NCBI GenBank assembly: GCA_050951365.1
Contig: JBMNIX010000012.1
Coordinates: forward strand, 62,001 to 126,000
Source of the DNA: JAAYHG01 sp012735455
GTDB taxonomy: Bacteria; Bacillota; DTU030; DUMP01
DNA length: 64,000 nucleotides
Reading direction: 5' to 3'
The translations under genes were made by a program, and so were the position numbers. The notes under the pieces were generated by a model, which worked only from the letters and a program-made list of their open reading frames with translations, was not told the origin of the DNA and did not search any database. Shown here piece after piece: positions 47,633 through 54,143 of the stretch (its first letter is position 1; the number at the start of each line of letters is the position of its first letter).

Positions 47633-50173
47633 ATGAAAAAACGAATCTTATCATTGGTACTTGCGCTCTGTATGGTTATAACCCTGCTGCCAACCGTGGC
47701 ATGGGCTGCGGATATGACGGAGCTATACATTGGCAGCAACACTGTTTTTTCTGGATACATTTACGCTCCCTGCATGGCTGTTACCGGCAGTACTGATGTG
47801 GAGGCTGAAGAAGACGCGCTCGAAGCGGCAGGAATAGCCGCGGAAAGTGTTATACGTATGGGCGCAGACGGCACCGGCGCATACGCCAAGACCGCGCGAA
47901 TCATTGCGTCCACAGCCTACACCTACAATACGCCTGCCGATATTACGGTAAACGGCGTGGCGGCGGCCGTTACCTTTGACAAGCCCAGCCCACAGATTGC
48001 TGGTACTGAGATTATAGCCACCGTGACCCTCACCGGCGAGGCGACAGCGGCGGCCGTACATAACATTGATTTGACCAGTGCCAAGGCAGGGCTGACTTCG
48101 AGCATGAAATGCTTGCTCGTAACTGCTGGTCAAGAAATGACCGCCGGTAACAAGTATAGCTTTACCTTCACCATGCCCGACGAGGCGGTGGACGATTTAG
48201 TTCTGACGCATCGCTTCATCAAACAAGTGACCTACATAGATGAAGGATTCGAAAACGACGCCTTTACTTCCAATTGGACCTTTGTGGACGCCGACGGAGA
48301 CGGCCATAACTGGTGGCGATGGACTCGTGGGGACCTTGCTCACAGCGGTAACAGCGTAATCCTCTCAGAATCAGCTACTATGGCTTATTATGATCCGTTA
48401 ACTCCTAATAACTGGCTGATTACCCCGCCAATTCTGGTTGGTGAGGACGCCGAGCTAAATTTCTGGGTTCGTGGAACAGATCCGTACGACCATAAAGACC
48501 ATTACGGGGTGTTTGTCAGCACCACCGGTAACGCTGTCAGTTACTTTGATCCGAATACTCCGCTTTTTGCCGAAACCTTGACTGAAGATGACTGTCTAAA
48601 CTACAGGAAGGTTACATTGGATTTATCCGCTTATAAGGGACAGGTCATCTTCTTGGCCTTCCGCCACTATAATTGCACGAATCAGTACTTATTGCTTCTG
48701 GACGACATTACCTTAGGCACGCCCACATTATACACCTACAACACGCCCGCCGACGCTACGGTAAACGGCGTGACGGCATCCGTCACCTTTGACAAACCCA
48801 GCCCACAGATTGCTGATACTGAGATTACAGCCACCGTGACCCTCACCGGTACAGCTGCGGCGGCAGGAACGCACAGCGTTGATCTGACCAGCACCAAGGC
48901 AGGGCTGACCACAAGTCCCAAAACGGAGGACGTCACGGCAAGTCAAGACCTGACTGCGACTCCGGTGACAAAAACCTTCACCTTCACGGTGCCCGCCGAG
49001 AATGTGGACGATCTGACGCTGACGCACACCTTCAAGCCCCCGACACCGACCGCCGTATTTGTCGCCACCGATAGCAACGCAGGCACGCTCTCCAATGTGA
49101 CCACCGCCATGCAGTACAGCGTGGATGGTGGAACAGTATGGAATGACATCACCGGATCGTCAATGAACATTTCCGGCATCAGCACTACAAATGGCGTAAA
49201 GGTCAAGCAACCGGGCGACGGCAGCACCATAACAGGCCTTGCGAGCGGCACCTACTATGTGCGCGTGAAAGCTGCCGGCACGGTGCTGGCCTCCGACAAT
49301 CTGGAGCTGACCATTGCTCCGTATATTGTACCTGCGCCGTCCCGTGACTCCGGTCCATCCCATAGTAACTACACCATCAAGGCTTCAGCCGGCGAGGGCG
49401 GCAGCATTACCTCCGCAGGCAGCTCATCCTACCGCGAGGGGGAGGATAAAAGCTTTACCGTCACCCCGGACGAAGGCTATATCATTTTCGACGTGCTGGT
49501 TGACGGCGTGAGCGTCGGTCCCATGAGCGAACACAAATTTGAAAACATCCAAAAGCGCCATACCATAGAAGCCATTTTTGCCAAGGGCGATATGGCGAAC
49601 TTCAAGCTGACCGGAGAATACGCGGGTTATCTCGATGTGGACGAGAGTAAGTGGTATGGCTCGGAGCATGAGGGCGCTGTCCGCAACGCCACGCTTCTCG
49701 GCATAGTGGAGGGCGACGGCACACGCTTCAGGCCCGAGGACGGAATAAAGCTGTCCGAGGCCATCAAAATGGCCGCCGTGGTCTGGAACACCTACTACGG
49801 CAGCCCGTACGGCTTTGACCAGACCGAAGGAACACATTGGTACGACACCTATGTGAATTTCGCGATCAAATACGGAATCATCAAAGCGGGCGACTTTGAG
49901 GACTATGAGCGGGAAGCCACCCGCGCTGAAATGGCGTATATCTTCGCCCATGCCCTGCCGGAGAGCGAGCTTACGGCAATCAGCAACAGAATTCCGCCGG
50001 ACGTCGCCGCGACCGACAAATACGCTGATGAGATTCTCATCCTCTACGCGGCGGGCGTACTGTGCGGAAATGATGAAGCCGGGACATTTGCCGGTGAGTG
50101 CGCAATTACCAGAGCGGAAGCGGCGGCAATCATCACAAGAATTGCCCTGCCCGCTGTTCGGATAGCTGAATAA
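47633..50173 (+). CDS. S-layer-homology (SLH) surface protein with duplicated domain and adhesin-like module
   Basis: 846 aa, SD GAGGAGGCG. Signal peptide 1-25 (ends VAWA). Residues about 96-195 and 367-467 are two copies of one beta-rich domain (YTYNTPADxTVNGV...). Between them (about 200-363) lies a MAM or choice-of-anchor-J type adhesin domain (DEGFENDAFTSNWTFVDADGDGHNWW, ITPPILVGEDAELNFWV, LLLDDITLG). A bacterial-repeat segment (YTIKASAGEGGSIT...GYIIFDVLVDGVSVG) follows. Three SLH domains (about 660-845) end the protein and would bind pyruvylated wall polymer. It follows the LuxR gene and probably belongs to the same acquired unit. Confidence 0.88.
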   Translation: MKKRILSLVLALCMVITLLPTVAWAADMTELYIGSNTVFSGYIYAPCMAVTGSTDVEAEEDALEAAGIAAESVIRMGADGTGAYAKTARIIASTAYTYNTPADITVNGVAAAVTFDKPSPQIAGTEIIATVTLTGEATAAAVHNIDLTSAKAGLTSSMKCLLVTAGQEMTAGNKYSFTFTMPDEAVDDLVLTHRFIKQVTYIDEGFENDAFTSNWTFVDADGDGHNWWRWTRGDLAHSGNSVILSESATMAYYDPLTPNNWLITPPILVGEDAELNFWVRGTDPYDHKDHYGVFVSTTGNAVSYFDPNTPLFAETLTEDDCLNYRKVTLDLSAYKGQVIFLAFRHYNCTNQYLLLLDDITLGTPTLYTYNTPADATVNGVTASVTFDKPSPQIADTEITATVTLTGTAAAAGTHSVDLTSTKAGLTTSPKTEDVTASQDLTATPVTKTFTFTVPAENVDDLTLTHTFKPPTPTAVFVATDSNAGTLSNVTTAMQYSVDGGTVWNDITGSSMNISGISTTNGVKVKQPGDGSTITGLASGTYYVRVKAAGTVLASDNLELTIAPYIVPAPSRDSGPSHSNYTIKASAGEGGSITSAGSSSYREGEDKSFTVTPDEGYIIFDVLVDGVSVGPMSEHKFENIQKRHTIEAIFAKGDMANFKLTGEYAGYLDVDESKWYGSEHEGAVRNATLLGIVEGDGTRFRPEDGIKLSEAIKMAAVVWNTYYGSPYGFDQTEGTHWYDTYVNFAIKYGIIKAGDFEDYEREATRAEMAYIFAHALPESELTAISNRIPPDVAATDKYADEILILYAAGVLCGNDEAGTFAGECAITRAEAAAIITRIALPAVRIAE
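47918..48216 (+). repeat. internal repeat copy 1 in the SLH gene
   Basis: 299-base unit encoding residues 96-195. Its first about 130 bases match the copy at 48731 with only scattered changes, mostly C/T or third-base, so the duplication is fairly recent. Confidence 0.85.
48731..49033 (+). repeat. internal repeat copy 2 in the SLH gene
   Basis: 303-base unit encoding residues 367-467, direct repeat of 47918-48216. Confidence 0.85.
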
Positions 50174-50202
50174 AGGATTCGTGCCAGCATAAAGAGCGGG
50201 AG

Positions 50203-50736
50203 GTGAAGCCGGCGGTGAAAGCCATAAAAAGCCATAAGAGGAAGACGGAATCTGTATGCCGCGCTTTCCGCAGCTGCCATGCTTTTGACCGTGCTGCTTC
50301 TCGTAGCGCAAAAGATGGAGATGGCTGTGGCCTGCGGCGGCTTGACCGCCGTGGCGCTGATCCTGCTGTACCGGCAAAGCCGATTACTGGCCGCGGCGAT
50401 GCTGATCTGCGACAGCAAGATTCTGACCGTCCCCTCCTGCGTCGTCATCTCGGAGAACCGACCAAGCCGAAAACAGGCGGAGGAAACCATTGTGTCCACC
50501 TTCGGCCTGCTCTTAGGAAACAAGGTCTATAGATGGGGCTGCGAGGGCGTGTAAACGGCGTCCGGTTGACGGAGGTACAAATCGACAAAGCGCATATCTG
50601 CCTGTCCTTTGGAGCCGACGGCGAAATGCTGCGCGTTGAGTTGCTGCACGGTCTGACCGACAGGCAAAGCGTTATGGAAATCGCGCAAAAAATTTGGCAC
50701 GAAACAGGGGTACGGGCAAGTATTGTCGGTTATTAA
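50203..50736 (+). pseudogene. broken gene of an uncharacterised one- or two-TM protein
   Basis: Three reading frames carry pieces of what looks like one protein of about 150 aa. Frame of 50279-50554 has a transmembrane stretch (AALSAAAMLLTVLLL) and VAQKMEMAVACGGLTAVALILLY, then DSKILTVPSCVVISENRP. The frame of 50533-50736 continues as NGVRLTEVQIDKAHICLSF...HETGVRASIVGY. A shift near 50545 and a disturbed start around 50203-50240 separate them. Family not recognised. It follows the SLH gene by 30 bases and was probably its operon partner. Confidence 0.5.
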
Positions 50737-50740
50737 GATA

Positions 50741-50812
50741 TTTGAATTAGGGATTCGAACCCTTGACCTTACGGATGCGAACCGTACGCTCTCCCAGCTG
50801 AGCTACGCCCCC
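50741..50812 (-). tRNA. tRNA-Ala(CGC), 3' acceptor strand missing (probable pseudo-tRNA)
   Basis: Reading the minus strand: acceptor GGGGGCG, TA, D-arm GCTC...GAGC, anticodon stem TACGG/CCGTA with loop TTCGCAT (anticodon CGC), variable loop, T-arm GGG TTCGAAT CCC. All is normal to position about 64. The expected acceptor partner CGCCCCC and the discriminator/CCA are replaced by ATTCAAA, which cannot pair. The break lies at 50748, next to the broken gene at 50736. It looks cut by a recombination event at its 3' end. Confidence 0.75.
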
Positions 50813-50851
50813 ACGTTATTAAGTTGTTTTTTAGGGGCCTGCTGAGCGCTT

Positions 50852-51160
50852 AACTCGTGCTGGCAAATGGTAGTGGCCCCACCTGCACGCCGAACACTGG
50901 CGCACTCTACTCAAAGCGCGGGCTACCGAAAACCAATTATTCGTCGTTGCGGCCAACGCCTGTGGTCCGGTGGGCGAGCTGGTGAACTGCGGGTCATTCG
51001 GCAATAGTGGACCCTTGGGGCCAGGTCTTGGTGGAGGCCGAGTAAGGCGAGGGTGATCCTCACAGCCGATCTTAATCTGACTGCTGTGGATGGTGTACGG
51101 CGCCGTATCGCAGTATTCGCCGACCGCAAGCCTCCCACTTATCAACTTAAGGATCCTGCA
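50852..51160 (+). pseudogene. carbon-nitrogen hydrolase (nitrilase family) remnant, 5'-truncated and frameshifted
   Basis: Only the C-terminal third is left, spread over at least three frames. Frame A: WPHLHAEHWRTLLKARATENQLF then VVAANACGPVGE (conserved ENQ...N block, with catalytic Cys region lost upstream). Frame B: GHSAIVDPWGQVLVEAE. Frame C: VILTADLNLTAVDGVRRRIAVF and ADRKPPTYQL. Together they match the end of aliphatic amidase/nitrilase-like proteins. The N-terminal Glu-Lys half is missing, replaced by the tRNA fragment region. No function is expected. Confidence 0.8.
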
Positions 51161-51265
51161 AACACCTTGTGGTGCAACCCGTGTTCCAGCCGCCGGACAA
51201 CATCCACAAAGACGGCTTGCATCAGTCTTCCTCTTGATACAGATACAATAAGCTGTTTCCCGGTA

Positions 51266-51294
51266 TTTACTTCCCGTTCCGGCCGGTCTATAAT
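51266..51294 (+). promoter_or_regulatory. promoter of the thiamine unit
   Basis: TTTACT (51266-51271), 17-base spacer, perfect TATAAT (51289-51294), 25 bases before the riboswitch. Confidence 0.6.
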
Positions 51295-51318
51295 AATGAT
51301 AACAACAGCATAAACGGC

Positions 51319-51406
51319 TGCTAGGGGAGCCCGTGCGGGCTGAGATAAGGGAGTTATCCCTTGACCCTGTGACCTGATCTGGGTAATGCCAGCGTAGGGA
51401 AGCGGT
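51319..51406 (+). promoter_or_regulatory. TPP riboswitch (THI element)
   Basis: Conserved blocks in order: GCTAGGGGAGCCC...GGGCTGAGA at the 5' side, CCCTTGACCCT, the signature GTGACCTGATCTGGGTAATGCC and AGCGTAGGGAAGC at the 3' side. Thiamine pyrophosphate binding would favour the terminator at 51422 and shut off thiM and thiW. Confidence 0.97.
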
Positions 51407-51421
51407 ATTGAGAGCCAAGCT

Positions 51422-51454
51422 GCCGTCTTTCCTTACGGAAGGACGGCTTTGTTA
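51422..51454 (+). terminator. riboswitch expression-platform terminator
   Basis: GCCGTCTTTCC and GGAAGGACGGC around a TTAC loop, followed by TTTGTT. It is located between the TPP aptamer and the thiM SD. Confidence 0.8.
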
Positions 51455-51493
51455 TACCCGGCAGTCGGTCTGCTGTAGAAAAGAGGTGAGACC

Positions 51494-52315
51494 ATGGAGC
51501 TGGAGGAGTGGTTGCTGGTTCTGGAAAAGGTGCGTCGGGAACGCCCGCTGATACACCACATAACCAACACGGTAGTAGCCAATATCACGGCGAACATTAC
51601 GCTGGCTTTTGGGGCTGCGCCGGTTATGGCCAAGGCACCGGAAGAGGTGGCGGAGATGGTTGCTCAGGCGCGGGCATTGGTTCTTAACATCGGTACGCCT
51701 TCTGCCCCCAGTCGGGAGGGCATGCTCTGCGCCGGGCGCGCTGCCAACAAATGCGGGATTCCAGTGGTGTTGGATCCGGTCGGCGTGGGAGCTACGCGGT
51801 TTCGTACGGAACTCGTGACTGAGCTGCTGGCAGAGGTACAGTTTGCCGTTATTCGAGCCAACGCGTCGGAAATGGGCTACCTGGCGGGCAGGGCTGTGCG
51901 GCCCAAGGGGGTTGATAGCGAAGCGAGCGGTTTTGGGCAGGCGGCGAGTGAAGAACAGCGCAGCGAGATTGCCAGAGCCGTCGCCCGGCGCTTTGGCACC
52001 GTGGCGGCGGTGACGGGCCAACGGGACTTTATTGCCGCGCCAGGCCGCCTGGCTCGGGTAGACAACGGTAACGAGCTGCTTACTGCTGTAACCGGCACCG
52101 GTTGTATGGCCACGGCGGTCATCGCGGCGTTCACGGCGGTGGCCAGGGATGCCTTTGTGAGCACGGCCGCGGCCCTCGCAGCCTACGGCGTAGCAGCAGA
52201 ATTGGCGGCAGAGCGGGCCGGCGGTCCCGGAACCTTTCAGGCCCACCTCTTTGATGCCGCGTACAGCCTGACAGCGGATCAACTGCGGGAGCGGGCACGC
52301 TTGACCCTACTGTAG
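51494..52315 (+). CDS. thiM: hydroxyethylthiazole kinase
   Basis: 273 aa, ATG after AAGAGGTGAG. Ribokinase-like enzyme that phosphorylates the thiazole moiety for thiamine salvage. Motifs: RPLIHHITNTVVANITANITLAFGA, LNIGTP, VVLDPVGVGAT, IRANASEM, VDNGNELLTAVTGTGCMATAV (anion hole and catalytic Cys region). First gene behind the TPP riboswitch. Confidence 0.96.
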   Translation: MELEEWLLVLEKVRRERPLIHHITNTVVANITANITLAFGAAPVMAKAPEEVAEMVAQARALVLNIGTPSAPSREGMLCAGRAANKCGIPVVLDPVGVGATRFRTELVTELLAEVQFAVIRANASEMGYLAGRAVRPKGVDSEASGFGQAASEEQRSEIARAVARRFGTVAAVTGQRDFIAAPGRLARVDNGNELLTAVTGTGCMATAVIAAFTAVARDAFVSTAAALAAYGVAAELAAERAGGPGTFQAHLFDAAYSLTADQLRERARLTLL

Positions 52316-52369
52316 GCAAACACTTGGGGACTAAAATCCAACGATCCTGAGAAGGGAAGGTGTACGGGC

Positions 52370-52876
52370 ATGAAAACCCGTGAACTCACTCTCATGGCCC
52401 TGCTGGTTGCTCTGGGGACAACCACGGCGCGCTTCGCTTGGTTTTCCGTGGGCGTGGCCAAGGCCACACCGGTGCAGCATGCCATTAACGTGATGGCGGC
52501 GGTGTTCCTTGGCCCGGAACGGGCTGTATTGGTGGCGTTTCTTATTGGGCTACTGCGCAACCTCTTGGGCGTAGGTTCGCTCCTGGCCTTTCCTGGCGGC
52601 ATGGTGGGGGCGTTACTGGCCGGTCTCTGTTACCGCCTAACCGGGCGTACCTGGACCGCTGCCGTGGGCGAACTTGTCGGAACCGGTATTCTCGGTGCCC
52701 TCTTGGCCTACCCGGTGGCTAAGTACTTCTTGGGATCTTCCGGCGCGGCCACCATGTTTGTCTTCCCCTTTATCGTCTCCAGCGGCGTTGGTGCAGTCAT
52801 TGGCTTTGCCCTCGTCTCCGCTCTACTTGCTACCGGGCGTTTACCTGGCCTACAGGTACAGAAAAGAGACTCATGA
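52370..52876 (+). CDS. thiW: ECF transporter S component ThiW (thiazole uptake)
   Basis: 168 aa, five or six predicted helices. The N-terminus ELTLMALLVALGTTTARF and VGVAKATPVQHAINVMAAVFLGP are typical of ThiW, which imports hydroxyethylthiazole with a shared ECF energising module (not in the window). SD GAGAAGGGAAGG. It pairs with thiM in a thiazole salvage unit controlled by TPP. Confidence 0.93.
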   Translation: MKTRELTLMALLVALGTTTARFAWFSVGVAKATPVQHAINVMAAVFLGPERAVLVAFLIGLLRNLLGVGSLLAFPGGMVGALLAGLCYRLTGRTWTAAVGELVGTGILGALLAYPVAKYFLGSSGAATMFVFPFIVSSGVGAVIGFALVSALLATGRLPGLQVQKRDS

Positions 52877-52901
52877 AAAAGCCGCGGCTGTTGCCACGGC
52901 T
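52874..52901 (-). terminator. minus-strand terminator of the frameshifted small gene
   Basis: On the minus strand AAGCCGTGG, loop CAACAG, CCGCGGCTT, then TTT. The stem has one internal mismatch. It overlaps the thiW stop. Confidence 0.7.
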
Positions 52902-52917
52902 TAACCATAACCTAGTT

Positions 52918-53267
52918 TTAGGAGATGGCTTCCTGTACCGTTACCGGTTCGCCGTTCTCCCGAATATGTCCAATGTGCTGTCTCACCTCGTGTCCATCGG
53001 CGTAGCGCACGGTGACAAAGAGGTTGGATCCCGAGGGGGGGAATTGTTTTCCAGGTGGAAGGGCTCCCTTTCTGACCTGCCCTGAGCGAATTCCCGCTTT
53101 TCCACCGCTCCGTTTTTCGTTATTGCCTCCAAACTGGCGGCCACCGGCTTAAACGCTGGAAATGACGCCGGGAAGGCAGCCAGAATGAGATCAATCTCCA
53201 AGTGTACCAACTTGCCGTTTGCTCGGCTGTGGGACATGATGTGCACCAGCGGGGGGCGTCCGGTCAA
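52918..53267 (-). pseudogene. uncharacterised small protein, frameshifted in a G7 tract
   Basis: The minus-strand frame from TTG 53267 (or ATG 53237) gives GKLVHLEIDLILAAFPASF...FHLENNSPP. It is then thrown out of frame at the poly-G (poly-C on the coding strand) 53036-53042. In the next frame the protein continues sensibly: SGSNLFVTVRYADGHEVRQH and IGHIRENGEPVTVQEAIS, with a stop at 52918 and a terminator behind it. Restored length is about 106-116 aa. Family not recognised. The terminator and continuing similarity to a folded beta domain argue for a real gene. Confidence 0.5.
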
Positions 53268-53335
53268 ATGTCTCTACTTAGAAGACGCGGGATCGACGCA
53301 AAGTTTCCGCCATTTGCTCGTTGATCCGTCATAAT

Positions 53336-53366
53336 GAAAAGGCTCCGGTGTTTCCTACCGGAGCCA
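53336..53366 (-). terminator. terminator of the rubrerythrin gene
   Basis: Minus strand: GGCTCCGGT, loop AGGAAAC, ACCGGAGCC, then TTTT. Confidence 0.9.
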
Positions 53367-53376
53367 TGGGAAGCCG

Positions 53377-53901
53377 CTAGAATTCCTCTACAAGTGGTTC
53401 AAAGAACTCGCGCCCGTGGCTGCAGAGAGGGCAAGCGGAGGGTGGTTCAGTGCCCTCGGAGATGTAGCCGCACTGGCGACACTTCCATTTAATACTGCTT
53501 TCTTTCTTCAGCAGAGACCCGCCCTGCAGATGTTCCAAAAGACGCTTGAATCTTTCCGCGTGGTGTTTCTCCACCTCCTGCACCCGAGCAAAGAAATTGC
53601 CGGCGGCAGTCTGCCCTTCTTCTCTGGCGATGCGCTCAAATTCCGGGTACATATCCTGGTATTCGTAGGTCTCCTTGTCGATGGCCACCTTAAGGTTTTC
53701 AGCACTGTCGTTGATCCCTTTTAGGAGCTTTAAGATAACCTCGGCATGCTCCTTTTCGTTCTTGGCCGTTTCCTCAAAGATCTCGGCGATCCTGAGCCAG
53801 CCCTCCTTTCTGGCTACCCCCGCCCAAAAGGTGTAGTAGTTGCGGGCCTGGCTCTCTCCGGCATAGGCGGCCTTAAGGTTGTCAATTGTTTGGTTGCCCA
53901 C
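53377..53901 (-). CDS. rbr: rubrerythrin
   Basis: 174 aa from GTG 53901, with AGGGGGAT on the minus strand. The upstream in-frame ATG has no SD. N-terminal ferritin-like di-iron four-helix domain (NLKAAYAGESQARNYY, EIFEETAKNEKEHAEVILKLLKG, FERIAREEGQTAAGNFFARVQEVEKHHAERF). C-terminal rubredoxin domain with CRQCGY and CPLCSHGREFF. NADH-linked peroxide reductase protecting anaerobes from oxidative stress. Own promoter and terminator make it monocistronic. Confidence 0.96.
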   Translation of the reverse strand: MGNQTIDNLKAAYAGESQARNYYTFWAGVARKEGWLRIAEIFEETAKNEKEHAEVILKLLKGINDSAENLKVAIDKETYEYQDMYPEFERIAREEGQTAAGNFFARVQEVEKHHAERFKRLLEHLQGGSLLKKESSIKWKCRQCGYISEGTEPPSACPLCSHGREFFEPLVEEF

Positions 53902-53990
53902 AAAATCCCCCTGCGTCTTTGCTCTGGGAGTAATTTGCACATAAAGCCGGAAAGAAATGCACCCTGCAGTCATCCCGCTGATTAAACCGG

Positions 53991-54019
53991 AGAATAACAG
54001 TATGTGGCTTCGGAGGCAA
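53991..54019 (-). promoter_or_regulatory. promoter of the rubrerythrin gene
   Basis: On the minus strand TTGCCT (54019-54014), 17-base spacer, TATTCT (53996-53991). It is divergent from the amidohydrolase promoter. Confidence 0.6.
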
Positions 54020-54022
54020 GGG

Positions 54023-54052
54023 TTGACGAGCTCTGGCGGTCAATGGTAACAT
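54023..54052 (+). promoter_or_regulatory. promoter of the amidohydrolase gene
   Basis: TTGACG (54023-54028), 18-base spacer, TAACAT (54047-54052). Confidence 0.55.
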
Positions 54053-54112
54053 GACCCAACCAGATGTATAGGGCAAAACAACAAGGCAACATTTAGGTGC
54101 GAGGAGGTGAAG

Positions 54113-54134
54113 GGGCACCGGTGTCCCCGGTGCC
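54113..54134 (+). other. hairpin between SD and start codon of the amidohydrolase gene
   Basis: GGGCACCGG / CCGGTGCCC (9-bp stem) lies between the strong GAGGAGGTGA (54101-54110) and ATG 54144. Without it the SD is 33 bases away; folded, the effective distance is about 11. A GTG at 54122 opens an eight-codon ORF whose TGA overlaps the ATG, the alternative explanation. Confidence 0.45.
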
Positions 54135-54143
54135 CTCAACGAT

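Noticed and set aside
47918..49033. Direct repeats as a CRISPR or mobile element
   Set aside because: Only two copies, about 300 bases each, inside one reading frame and encoding a protein domain.
45765..51160. Intact prophage or ICE
   Set aside because: No integrase, relaxase, terminase, capsid or replication gene; only fragments and one surface gene.
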